Source: Melitaea cinxia
Lineage: Eukaryota; Arthropoda; Insecta; Lepidoptera; Nymphalidae
Assembly: GCF_905220565.1 (NCBI RefSeq)
Contig: NC_059415.1
Coordinates: 3,702,001 to 3,766,000 of the forward strand
Reading direction: 5' to 3'
Length of the DNA stretch: 64,000 nucleotides
The notes beneath the pieces were generated by a model, which worked only from the letters and a program-made list of their open reading frames with translations, did not search any database and had not been told where the DNA came from. The translations under genes and the position numbers were made by a program. Positions 33,975-45,690 of the stretch are shown here, piece after piece; the stretch's first letter is position 1, and each line of letters opens with the position of its first letter.

Positions 33975-36900
33975 AAATACTTCTTAAAAATTAAAGAAGT
34001 TTCCATTTATCAACATCTAAATCAAAAAAAAAAAAATTGAAAACTAATATTAAAGTTTTCATAGTTATATATCAAACAATAATGAATAAACTAACATAAT
34101 TATGTCTCAGTAACCTTTAATGGTACAATTTAAAAGGTTTTTCCATTAAATCGACTTCATTTTTCATGAATCAGGCTATAATTGTTTTATCTGTGGTTTT
34201 ATTATCTGTATGTTGATGCAGATAATAATATACAAAATATTAAATAGGAAACACTATGGTGCCGTAATATCTTTTAGCTTAAATGTCTGCATGTGCATGA
34301 AAACAAAACAACTTTGTTATTTTTATGTAGTTAATTTAATTTAAATTGTTTTATTATTAGTTGAATTATATATTTTAAAAATTACTGAATAGATCTTGTA
34401 AATTTATTAAAAATGCTTTACGCTACAAATATATTTTTCGGTATAGTAGAAATTGGTCTATTACAACTATTATTATAACTATTAGACTTAATATTCTGTA
34501 TAGAAATAAAATATATACTTAAATAAATCTTACATTTTCTCTATGACTTTAAAATTTTTAGACAAAAAATTTTAGAAATGAATAATTGTATTCTGGCCTA
34601 AATTAGTTATTACTTTTGTCAAAATAATTTGAAAACTAAAGTTTTTAAAAATTGCGTAATGAATGGTATTGCCATTAAAAACAACTTTATTTGTGATTTA
34701 TAAGAATGTCTATAAGGATTATCTTCCAAATTAAAAACTAATTTTGGAAAGAGTGTCCGTCCACAACATATAAGCTTACATAAAGCTATTGTTCAATTTA
34801 TTAAAATATAATAATTTGTATTAGAATACTTATAAATAAATAAAATACCAATTTTGTTAAGAAAAAACAACTTCAAAATAAAGTTGTTTTTCTTTTTTAA
34901 ATCTCAAATACAATTATTTTATAGGTTATAATTTATATTAGTAATTGAAAGTCAAAATATTCATAATTAAACCAAAGTATTTTAATTTTAATGCAATTCA
35001 GTTAGTATTTCATGTAAATATTAATATAAGCACGGTTTTTTTTTAGTAACTTGAAATTTGTTAATTATCATTAAAATATTTAAGATTTAAATCTAAAATA
35101 TTTTTAAAGATTAAAGTTTATTTTAATTGTTGCTGTTATTGTTGATGCATGTTTTTATTTGAAGTAAGTTTTATTTTCGTTTTCAAAATTGTTTTTGATT
35201 TGTATGTATGTGTCAAATGTATGCTTACAACTATTTTTTGTTTTATCTTCTGAAGCAAGTATGTGAAAGTTATATGCAATCCAAAGTACTAAAAAGTCAA
35301 TTTATATGCACAGTTGTATATTTAATTATGTATGTGAATTTTAAAGTTTAGTACAAATTTTCTAACAAGAAAGGTGATACAAACCATTTTATAGGAGAAA
35401 TCGGATTTTTGATAATCCCTTTCTTGTATTTTATCTTTTAATTGTATTCAATATAATTTTTCTTTTTTTTGTATCTTTAGTAAAAAGCGATATTATGTAT
35501 TTTATATTACATTTTGACTGATATTAATGTATACGTTATTCTTGTTATTATTTCATTTACTTCTTTTTAAGTAATTTTGTACTTGTAATGCACTGTTTTG
35601 TAATTTCATTAAAAACAGTAATGCCAATAGAGTCCTAGAAACAGAATAGATAGTGCCAAACATGCCCAAAATTCCAGAAATATTCTAAATTTTTGATCAC
35701 CATGAAATAAAAGTTATTTCGGGTTGGTTGAAATAGCGAACTACGAAATTATTGGCAATACGCATCGCCTTACAAGTTTTGTCATTGAATAAAAATTATT
35801 TAAAAATTGAGTAATTAGAATGAACATTTTTTTACTACTTGAATTTGAGAAAGTTAAGTTTCACGTTAAGATATTACAAGCCCAGATATATATATATAAG
35901 CTAGATTATATCGAAGTGAAATTTATCTTTCTAGCTTCTTCCATAATTATTAGATAACTTGCCTATGAAATTGTGTGTTTGGCTCTTTACTTACGTGATT
36001 GTAGTCAAATTCTTTGTACTAGAAATGATAGTAGTGTAACTATTTTTCGCTGAATAATATCAAAATTTAAATAAAACACGTAGTTGAGTTTCTTCCATAG
36101 TAATATGGTTTTTATAAGGCTTTCCTAGTGATCTTTACAAGATATTTCAATAGTTACATTCAATAATTGAATAGATTTAGATGTTCAAATTATCCTTAGG
36201 TCGGTTCTATCTCACGATATTACTTCAGTTGGTCACCAACAAGTGCATTTATTATTCGAGATCGGATTGTATATGTAAGTTGCGTAAATTTTGTACGTGT
36301 TTGTCGTGTAAGTACGAAAGACTGCAACGTAGGCTAAGACCTAGTGAGCTTGCTAAATGGAAGTGAGATTAACATAGGTATTACGTATTACTATTATTTT
36401 TATATGTAATCATATTTTTACACCGCTTTTTATATTAAATGCCAAAATTGTCCATTCGCATCGTTGGCTTTGTAATTACTTATCCATAATGTTATATCCG
36501 TTGATATGGTAAGCGCTGTATACAAAATTATTGTCAATAAAAAAAAACCGTTCAGAATTTTTTGTTTTATTTGAATGGGGTTAAAAAAATATATATTTAT
36601 ATTTAAAATCACATTTAATTTACCAAAATTATCAAATAATGAACCAAATTATATTTCTATGGCAGTTCAGTTTAAAATATTTTTAGTTTTCATAAAAATA
36701 TCACAGCTGAACTAAATAACATAAAATATTAGCACATTTCAAGAAGTGGAGCAGATTATTTATTTTAATATTTATTTATTTATAATTCGCTTGATAATAC
36801 CGAAATATGTTCACAAATTTGTTTTTCTTAAAAACTCTTCAGATATTTAGTATTTTGGTAAATATGTAGCATAACGTGTATTGCGAGTTCTGCTCCAAAA

Positions 36901-37204
36901 AAAAAAAGAAACAAAAAGGACATTTGTTATTTTTATTAAAGGGTATTTAATTGCAAATCAAAAAAAAAATTAATGGTCATTTTGTACTAAAAAAACTCCA
37001 AATTCTAATCAAAAATACTGATTGCACAGCAAAATAGTTACATATTATAACACATTTAGCAAAAAATTATGGTCGTGACTTTTTTCATTTAAATGTACCT
37101 ACAGCTTTCTTATACAGTAAATTATTTGCGTCACTTTTATGAAAATCTTTTAAATCTATTTTTGTCACACAATGCAATTTATTATTGAAGAAAATCATCT
37201 TTAC

Positions 37205-37380
37205 GCACGCTTGGTTGGGGTGTGATCGAGCGAGGCGAACGGAACAAAGTTGCGACCACATTTTCTTTCTCTCTTTCTCTCTCTCATAGCCAGTTACGTA
37301 TATCTAAGGCACAGTGCAGACCTATTGCTTAAGAAGTTTTACTTCAGTCGTGTGGTTTAAAGCACACTCGTTTTTGTTAA
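37205..37380 (+). repeat. Unclassified repeat family D, copy 1
   Basis: It contains 'gatcgagcgaggcgaacgga', a CT-rich stretch, 'gaagttttacttcagtcgtg' and 'gcacactcgtttttg'. It matches 58105-58280 in the same orientation and 46856-47077 in reverse. No coding content. Confidence 0.65.
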
Positions 37381-38525
37381 ATATATTTTTGAAAGTATAC
37401 AGAGTATTACGCAATTTTACTCTATCGCATAGACAAAAAAATTTCCAACAACTTGTAGCTGAATAAGTTTCGGTTAAACTCACACTCAAACAGGCTCAAG
37501 CTACTTGATATGATTTTCTTACACAAAATAGTGAATAGAACTTGGATAATTCAGAATTCCGAGCGAAACTTCACTTAACGTTCTCTCTCGCATATGGTTT
37601 TGCAATTTACTCTATATTTAGAGGCTGACGAGCCAAACCAACTTTAGATTTGAGTTCAATACATTGAAATACATAAGAAACATACATGTGTTATTTAAAA
37701 AAATTCATTTGCATAAATGCATTTTTAGACATTTTAGCGGTTTTTGGATTAAATCAAAATGATGGTGTAGGACTTCGAACGGACTTCTAATTCGAATTTA
37801 ACGCATCGAAATACATATAATTCTAGATCGGTCTGGTGGAAGGTACAGAGCACTTTATATTTTGTTCAACACCTTCAATCAATAATTAACTATAAAATAC
37901 CAGCCAAATAATGTGAAAATTCTACTTTTCTATAATATTATTAAACTGTAAAAGCAGATTTTACTTTAATGAGACGTCCACACTTCCTTTTTTGGCCCAA
38001 TGACAAACTTGTTGCATATGTTGTTTTTTTTTTTTTTAAGAATTGGGGGCATTCGTCGAAAGTGTTCCAATTCTGACCAAATGGAAATATTTTATTCCAA
38101 CAGTATAGTTTAAAAATATACCCAGCCAAATAAAAAACCTAACTTAACCCAACCAATTATCGAATCGAAGTGTTGTATTTATCAGATTGCTTGAAATCCG
38201 CATGGCGATATTCACAATGTCGAGGCAATGTGATAAGGAAGTTCTAATTACGTATTCCACCTCAAGCATTATTTATAAAATGCTATTTATTACTTAGTCC
38301 ATGATATCTATAAGAAATAATGCTATATAAAAACACAATTTGCTGAAGGTGTCATTTGAAATTTTAATTATTTTAAGTACAGCCAGTTTTGAAAGGCTCT
38401 CTAGGAAATATGCTGCAAGAATTAGTACGTGCTGTGCAATCAGTACACATGATATGATAATAGTTTGTGTACAATATAAATTTTTGTTACATTTGAAAAG
38501 AAGAAAAAAATACATTAAAATAATG

Positions 38526-38582
38526 TTATCCTTCTCCATTGAGAAAGAGGCCTATACCCAGCAGTGGGATATTACAAGCTAA
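38526..38582 (+). repeat. SINE family B 3' end
   Basis: 'atccttctccattgagaaag' then 'aggcctatacccagcagtgg' and 'gatattacaagct', a 5'-truncated copy. Confidence 0.7.
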
Positions 38583-39468
38583 ATCGTTATTTTTCGAAAT
38601 ATCTGTAACGTTAGTTTTGATAATCACTTGCTGTGAAAATGATTTAATTGATGTAGATATATTGCTGGGTGATAAGACTTTTTGTGTTATTAAAAATATC
38701 CCTTATTTTAATTATTTTTTGCAAATATATTTGCATTTTGTCATAATTCCAAATAATATCTAAAAGAACATGCAAATATGTATCAAAACAATATTAATAA
38801 TAGTAAGAACATTTTTTCAAAACTTAATTTCAATTTAAGGTATTACAATCATATACAAATAGAAATTCGGTTAGAATAAAATATAAATATTGAAATTTTT
38901 ATGAACTATTTTACAACACATTAGTTTAAAACGCCGCAATAATTTAAAAAATCAAGTGTAATACAACATTTCTCATTTTCATATACAAAAAAACTGTATT
39001 TAATCGGCGTTTAAAACAGTATAGGGGAATGGAAAAGTTGCTATAAATATTGGTTATGAATTGATATTCATAACTAATATTTATAGCAAATGCCATTTAT
39101 GTTTGCCAGATTGATTTAAAAATCGTTACAGCTTGGGCCTTTTCATATCACCAATATATAAAAAAGATTGTCTTTTTTGTTAATAATATGCCCACATTAA
39201 AATTATTAACTGAGCCGAAAATATTTTTTTAAACATATTTACTTGACGGAATAAACTATAAAAATTCTGGTACAATTTTTTACCACGCTAATACAAATAT
39301 ATACAAAGCTCCAATTACTAAATTAACAATAATGCAAAAAAGAACTATAAATAACATCTTCATATTTACATTTTTGTTACCTCACAGGTCACGTTTGGCC
39401 ATTTTTTAAACAAAATCTATTATATTTTTTATAGAAATGGTAACACTGCTACAAAATGTTTTTTCTTT

Positions 39469-39730
39469 TTATAAATTATCATAAAAGTCATTTAACTGCT
39501 GTATTGTTAGTTTTTGTGGTGGAGTCCCATGTTTTAAAAATTGTTCCAGTGTAGGTCCGTTCCTGCCTAAGGGATCGCGTGGAAACATTATCATGTCTCC
39601 GACCCAAGTAAACTGCAGCAATCTATTCTCGATAACGTTCCGCCATCTTGGGTTTTCAGTCAACAAATCCCTGTAATTATCACCTGAGACTATAACACCG
39701 TCGAATTCCGCTGCACACTGTACTATGTAT
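39469..39730 (-). CDS. NYN nuclease exon 6 (terminal)
   Basis: The acceptor is attgttttcag|ATACAT. The frame reads (R)YIVQCAAEFDGVIVSGDNYR and continues to DFYDNL-stop. It has the fourth acidic residue (SGD) and the C-terminal DPLGRNGPTLEQFL motif. Confidence 0.9.
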
Positions 39731-42700
39731 CTGAAAACAATATTAACTTTGTATCCTTCTTTACGGAAATTGCGAAACTATTTCAATCAAGGAATTTTTT
39801 AGGGTACTTAACACCACAATATGATTTCTACAAATGGAAGATTACGATAATGAGGGCAAATCCGCCTGTCTTGCGTAGTTGTGTATAATAATTATGTTTA
39901 TTCTCAAACAATAAAAAATCAATTTACATCGACAAGTATAGTACAATACATATTATTAGGGGTATTTCAAAAATGTCAGGTCTTGCTCATATTAAAATGG
40001 GGCCACAAAATAAGCTTTCAGATTAAAAAAACAACCAGCAAATTATTATATTATTATTAAAGGAACCCCAGTAAAATGATACATAAGACACGTGAAAAAA
40101 AAAAGTTGATTGAAGAAAAATATTTTTTGAAGTTGGTTAAATGATAGTTACAATAAATTACCTATCATCGTAAGATGTGATCATTCTTCCTTGTATCTCT
40201 CTCGAAGGGGTGTACACAACTAGACCTTGTCTTTCTAGTTGATCCAGAAGCTTTCCATCTGTGCTCTTGCCATATTTACACCTGAAAAATATATTTAAAC
40301 TTAAAAAAAAATCTTTAGTCATTCAAAATTTTTAAGACATGTTGACAATTTTTTTTTAAATAAAAACCATTAGTACACAATGGGTATATAGATATAAGCA
40401 TGATAAAATACATCCTTTACATACAATTCATCATTGAAATAAACATAGTCTTTTAGGCCTTAATTATTTTATTACATAAAACTTAAGTCTTGTTTAAAAA
40501 CTATGACTTTAAACAAACAGTTAATACGGAATGAACAGTTAGTATGGAAAAAATGGGTATATTTACCTGAAATGAGGCACAAAAGCCTTAACTACATGTC
40601 CACGTTGCAAAAAGTAGTCTATACAGATCTTCAAACCTTTGACAGAGAATATCCTACCCTTAGTGTGCCTGCAAGATATAAATAATAATTAACGTATTAT
40701 CTTACATATGTACTGGATCATTATCATTAAACACACGAGGGTAAATATTTAGTACGAGATCCAGCTTAAGAAAACATACATATATGATGGGTCGCCCAAT
40801 GACAGTGTGTCTATACAATGTTATATAATTGTTAAAGGAAATAAATTAAGGAGGAAAGTGTTATTATGCATAAACCATCCTTTCATTGTAAATGATAATC
40901 GTGCTAATGCACTTATTGGATGGTTTAAGTTTAACATTATTAATTTTTTTACTTCATTAATTAATTAATGAGTTTTGACCAAAATAAGTATGAATACTTA
41001 AATATCAGGACAAGCTTTTATGTCATATAAATTGTGTAATGATTTTATGTTGATAGTAAAACTTTAAAAGGGAAACTTAATTTTATTCTTTTTAGGGCAT
41101 TTAAAAAGATAGTCTTTTAATAAGTGTTTTATTTTTAATTTATTTGGGCTAGCCATAATATTACCATAAGTTAAATCAAAGTAAGATTAATCTAAGTTTT
41201 ATGTTTAATAGAGTTTAATCAACACAAAAAATTTTGTTAACAAAAATCATACACTTACTGCATTGCGACATTGCTACCGTCGATAACAACCATTCTTAAT
41301 CCCGTTTTGTTCTTAATATCTCTCTCGGGGTTATATATATTACTTCCTATGCTATTTCTAGAACTAGCCTGGCCGAGAATTACTTCTTTTATGTATGTAT
41401 CTTCAACAGTTTCAGTTGCACGACTTACACCATTCTAATAAAATTACACAGATTACTGTTATTTGTTGCATATTCATGTTTATATGAATAAATATAATAT
41501 AAATCTATCTATCATCTGTTTTTAAGGTAAGCAACTCAATGCTTTTTAAAGGTAACAACCAACTGATATACCCAGTTTAAAGTACAGCTGATTAAATTAA
41601 GTAAACTAATGTATATATCAAAATATACTAGCACAACTCACTTTTATACTATGGAGGCTATTGGTCGTACTATTTGGTCTATTACACCCGTTGAATATTG
41701 TATTTGTTATAAATTCAAGTAGTTTTCCTCTTTCTTTTAAGCCCAATTTCTCAATACCTTTTGCAAACTTTTGCATTTGGCTAGTGTTAAGTTTCTTTCT
41801 TCTTTTTGTGTTTATTACTGTAACGTCAGAATCGCCACTCATCGACAGGCTGTCGTTAGTGATTGTACAGTCATGCACGTCAGATGCATTTACTAAGTCT
41901 ATGACTGTATTCATACCCGACTGATTATTAGTATTTTGGGAACTATCGACAGTAAGATCTATTGTTAAATATGAATCTCGATTTATTTCTTTTGTTAAAT
42001 CTTCTACATCCTTTTTAAAGCTTTGTAATATGACTGAATTATTGTTGACACTTGTTTCAGGGGTATTGTTGTCCTTTATTAAGTGCTTACTATGAGACAG
42101 GGGTGTTGAGCACTGTAATGGACACGGCTCATTATTTGTACCGAGATCATCATCATTAATAACAATGAGACTATCATTGTTAGATATTGGTTTGTTAAAA
42201 ATAACAGCACTTTTATTGTCTGTGTTTTGATTTTGAACCTCTACTACAGTACAATTTGATGAACTAGTGGAACAGGACGACATGCTCTCGTTACGAAGGT
42301 GGTCGAATAGTTTTTTGATCGTTTTCTTTGATTTTTTAGCCTTTTTCTTTTTTATTGTTTTCCTCTTTTCAACACTTAATGACGAATGAGATCCCAAACT
42401 TTTCTGTAAAGTTAGTTTAGTAGTATTTACAATAAGTACGACAGACTTGTTGTTGGATGTTGATGATTTAATACTTGTTACATAATTTAAAAAATGTTAT
42501 ACTTTTTAAACACACGAATAGAAAGAAAGATAAACACTATATTTAAGATAATTTATTTATTATACTTTGAAAATTTAGACCTTAAAATAATTCTATAACA
42601 TAAAATTTGGAGGTATTACGCAAAATAAGTTATTTACAAAAAATTTACTGCTATAAAATTAAATTACTGTAACTCGACACTTTAACTTAATGTGTAAAAA

Positions 42701-42803
42701 ATGTTCTTTATAAACGAGCAAATACAAAAAGAAATTTTTGTATACTAGAACAAATCGAGGGAAAACTTACTGAATGTTTACTCGATTTAGATTTGCTACG
42801 CAT
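39469..42803 (-). CDS. NYN/PIN-fold endoribonuclease, N4BP1/KHNYN/Regnase group (6 coding exons, whole gene span)
   Basis: Predicted single-stranded RNA endonuclease of the kind that controls mRNA or viral RNA turnover. The coding segments, 5' to 3', are 42803-42771, 42403-41642, 41434-41259, 40668-40567, 40281-40162 and 39730-39469. They total 1455 nt, giving 484 residues plus stop. Residues 24-42 are very Lys-rich, a nuclear or nucleolar signal candidate. Residues 50-215 are Ser/Asn-rich with SUMO-interaction-like motifs, and 219-247 form a helical segment. Residues about 312-470 are the NYN domain: MVVIDGSNVAM, FSVKGLKICIDYFLQRGHVV, TSYDDRY, VSGDNYRDLL, NVIENRLLQFTWVGD and DPLGRNGPTLEQFL. 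The Asp residues 317, 396, 397 and 415 fit the family's acidic metal site. The protein stops soon after the domain and has no CCCH zinc finger, which favours N4BP1/KHNYN over Regnase-1/ZC3H12. Confidence 0.88.
39885..40141 (-). mobile_element. Remote relative of the HINE-like family in the NYN intron
   Basis: 'tcaatttacatcgacaagta', 'gtcaggtcttgctcatatta' and the end 'ttttttgaagttggttaaat' follow the order of the 54949-55570 copy, heavily diverged. It ends about 20 bp from the exon 5 donor. Confidence 0.45.
40162..40281 (-). CDS. NYN nuclease exon 5
   Basis: The acceptor is tatttttcag|GTGTAA and the donor is GATGATAG|GTAATT. It encodes CKYGKSTDGKLLDQLERQGL and TPSREIQGRMITSYDD, with the Asp-Asp pair (396 and 397) at its end. 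Confidence 0.9.
40567..40668 (-). CDS. NYN nuclease exon 4
   Basis: The acceptor is tatcttgcag|GCACAC and the donor is CATTTCAG|GTAAAT. It encodes HTKGRIFSVKGLKICIDYFL and QRGHVVKAFVPHF. The plus-strand open frame over this exon is its antisense shadow. Confidence 0.9.
41259..41434 (-). CDS. NYN nuclease exon 3
   Basis: The acceptor is ttttattag|AATGGT and the donor is GCAATGCA|GTAAGT. It encodes a linker and the first domain strand, LRMVVIDGSNVAMQ, with catalytic Asp 317. Confidence 0.9.
41642..42403 (-). CDS. NYN nuclease exon 2 (disordered N-terminal region)
   Basis: The acceptor is actttacag|AAAAGT and the donor is AGTATAAAA|GTGAGT; 254 codons. It encodes the Lys-rich patch, the Ser/Asn-rich stretch with VIDLV and TIDLTV motifs, and a helical segment (QMQKFAKGIEKLGLKERGKL). 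Confidence 0.88.
42771..42803 (-). CDS. NYN nuclease exon 1 (start)
   Basis: ATG at 42803-42801, reading MRSKSKSSKHS to TCA|GTAAGT in phase 0. It joins exon 2 as ...KHS-KSLGSHSS. Exon 2 has no in-frame ATG near its start (TTG at 42397), which supports this start. Confidence 0.8.
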
Positions 42804-43178
42804 TTTATTACACGTTTAATCAAAATATTTCTAAACAAATTGTAACGGTTAATATTAATTCAAAATATTGTGTTTTATTTTGTAAAATCTTATCACAGTT
42901 CGAAAAATTTTAAAAATTCACACTACAATAACAGATTGCCTAAAAACATGGCGTTACATTTCGAACACAGAGCATATACCTTCAGCTGTTTTTGTTTTTT
43001 TTTTTTTGTACTCGAAGAATAGTTGCCATATATAATTTGAAATAAAAACGATTTTTAGTATTCTTTTTTTTTAACAGCACTACTTAATTTTTATCTTATT
43101 TCATGAACTTATATGTAATTAAGACAATATTTTAAAACAAAAGTTGTTTTTTGCATTATTATCAAACATTAATTATTT

Positions 43179-43303
43179 ATCTATATAAATAAATAAAATT
43201 GGCGGAGGCTTCGGAAAAAGACATCCTCGAGCATAGTCTCAAGTTGGCGATTCATAATAGAGACACCGCCGTCGTTGAGAGTATTCTCGAGATGTCAAAA
43301 TAA
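43179..43303 (+). other. Helitron-like 5' end joined to a 37-codon open frame
   Basis: 'tctatataaataaataaaat' at 43179 is like the Helitron-like 5' ends at 12570 and 43700. Instead of the usual body it continues into GC-richer sequence, open from about 43193 to TAA at 43301-43303, encoding IKLAEASEKDILEHSLKLAI and HNRDTAVVESILEMSK. The peptide looks helical and protein-like, but I do not recognise the family. Confidence 0.4.
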
Positions 43304-43699
43304 AATTCGAATAGGTTGCTTTGCTTGGGAGGAGTAAGTTGGTAGTAATATAGACAATATTAAAAAATATATTTCTAAGAAAACGATTATTACGCATGTA
43401 AATAATGTAAGGTTTAGCTAGATATATATAGGTATAGTATTATAAGGAAATAATAATAATACAAAAAAAAAAATGTTGCACCATAGATTAGATTAAGAAC
43501 CGGTCGGTGGACTCACGTCTCTTTTGGAGACATTAAAAACAAACATAGTCTGACTTGAACAGCGATGTTGCTGAGTAACGCCTACCTTGAAATAGAAAAA
43601 AAAATAAAAATAAAAATTTGCATGTATTAGAGTAAAAAAGGACATGGGTTCATAAGCCCGTGGATGTATAAGTCTTGTTAAAAAAAATAAAAAAAATAA

Positions 43700-44023
43700 A
43701 ATAAAATTGGAGTGTCTGTTTGTAATATTAAAATAACTGCTTTTTACTAAATTCATATGAATGTATACATGGTACTTATACCAAAACAATTTTTTTACAA
43801 TTTTTGTCTGCCTGTCTGTCTATGTTGTTTGTTCCGGCTAATTTCTAAAACGGCTAGACCGATTTTGATGGGACTTTCACTGGCAGATACCTGATGTAAT
43901 AAGGAGTAACTTGGCTACTTTTATTTTTGATTTTTAATTTTTATTTTATAACTGCGAACTCAACAATAATTATTTAGTTAAATTGGACGTATTTCCACGT
44001 GGACGACGTCGTGGGACAGCTAG
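43700..44023 (+). mobile_element. Helitron-like non-autonomous element
   Basis: 'aaataaaattggagtgtctg' at the start, 'gttccggctaatttctaaaa' and 'gatgggactttcactggcag' inside, and 'gacgtcgtgggacagctag|t' at the end. Confidence 0.7.
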
Positions 44024-44569
44024 TTATAAATAAACATTTTTTTTCGTATTAGGAAAATAACGAACAAACAACGAACAAATACTTAAAAATAAAAATAAAT
44101 CAAAAATCGAAAAAAGTGGGGCCAAATTCAAGGAACCGAGCGATATGAATAGGTATAATAAGTGCCAAGCGTTTTAGTCACTGATTATATTTCAGAGGAT
44201 GATAAAATAACATAATTCAAAGTCAATTTTAAATAAATATTTTATTGTAAGTTCGTAAAATGAGATGTTGAGTATTATCTGTAGTAACTATAATTTACTC
44301 TATAATAAGGACTAACAAATATTTAAGTATCTAGCATTAAAATAAATAACAAAACTACTTAACTAGTGGTACTTAAAATTACGATGTAATTGTCCATGAT
44401 AAATAGTCTCAATTATTGAATACAAATAGATAAATATTTATTGTACACAAAATAGAAGAAAAGAGAGATATCGAGGACTTTGGTTCATTGTTTACACGCT
44501 GCTGCTCACGAAGTCATGACCAATGGCAATGTTTGTATTTGGTGGTAGGTACATACATTTTTTTCAACT

Positions 44570-44770
44570 ACTGGGTTGGCACAAGCGTACGGCTCACTTG
44601 ATGGTAAGCAGTTTTCGTAACCTACAGACGTCTGCAACTCCCTAGGAGCTCTGGGCTGCCACAGATACGCACCACTACTTGAGAGCAGCGTGATCTTCTT
44701 TAAGGTTGAGGTACTGCCCCAGTCAGCCTGCTCCAATTTTAGGCAGGATATTTTTTGATGTGCGCTACCT
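44570..44770 (+). repeat. SINE family C
   Basis: 'ttggcacaagcgtacggctc', 'cctacagacgtctgcaactc', 'gaggtactgccccagtcagc' and 'ctgctccaattttaggcagg' match 21195-21505. Confidence 0.7.
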
Positions 44771-45535
44771 CAATTTACTGTGGATAGTCATGGTCTGGAT
44801 GTTTATGCTTGTGCACTACCTACATAGTTGATGACATGTTTTTTTTGTAACCAATTTGTAGTTGTGTATATCTATAACCGTACCCGCTATATAAATTTAA
44901 ATACTAAAAGGAATTACTGGTGGCCTTTGAGCCCTTGTTTTAAACGGTTTAGCCAAGATACATAAGTCATAAATCTTAGCAATTTACTGTAATGTCTCAC
45001 TTCCGGAGAAATACTTCTTGTTTAGTGAAGGACACGGATGTGAGCTTTATCTGACGTGGTGCACTACTGCAGTCACTGCATATGAGACAAATGTGCTCAG
45101 AAATACTTCTGAAATATAGTTTTTCTCGTGTTTTATTTTTCACCGCCAAATACGATAGATAATAACAAATATATCATTTGGAGATTATGTGGTCTTAGTA
45201 CAACCTTAAACCTGTGCTTATTCGGTATTGATTCAGGTGGTGTAATCATAATTTAATAAGCCTTGAAATCCTTTAACAAGTACAAACTAATTGGAAAGAA
45301 CTTCTGGGTGGTTTATATTCACAATTCACAAAGAGAAACGACCAGATCTTAAAAAATGTTTATATAAATACGAAAACGGAAAAAAGAAAACATATACAAG
45401 GAACGGAAAGAATTTTGCCTTCTGTCTATCTTACTCACCGTACAAAAAGTAAGTGTGGTATATACTGTGCGACACGGTCTATCTATTAATTATTGTTATG
45501 AGCTAACTAAGAGAATCAAATTTAAAACGATTCCC

Positions 45536-45690
45536 ATGTCATCATTCCAGCCTATTGCAGTCCACTGCTGGTCATCAGCCTCCACAAGTTCGCGCCAAAA
45601 ATGCGTGAACTTTGTGTGTTGCCCATAGTCACCACGCTAGGCAGGCGGGTTGGTGACCGCAGTGCTGGCTTTGTCGCACCTAAGACGCAT
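45536..45690 (-). repeat. RTE-tailed SINE, partial
   Basis: 'cagcctattgcagtccactg', 'cccatagtcaccacgctagg' and 'gctggctttgtcgcacctaa' match the reverse of 5778-6107; truncated after the last block. Confidence 0.75.

Larger units (their letters stand above)
33797..39468. other. AT-rich spacer between two convergent genes
   Basis: The CSPP1-like gene (+) and the NYN nuclease gene (-) end toward each other here. A run of about 21 As lies at 33847-33867. Apart from 3' UTRs, an unclassified repeat at 37205-37380 and a SINE end at 38526, only AT-rich sequence was seen. Open frames such as 36181-36366 and 38294-38582 have no family resemblance. Confidence 0.65.

Noticed and set aside
40503..40685. 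Plus-strand 60-codon frame
   Set aside because: It is the antisense of NYN nuclease exon 4, which has splice sites and family motifs on the minus strand.
42395..42397. Start of the NYN nuclease at 42397
   Set aside because: The codon there is TTG. The real in-frame ATG is in exon 1 at 42803, with matching splice sites.
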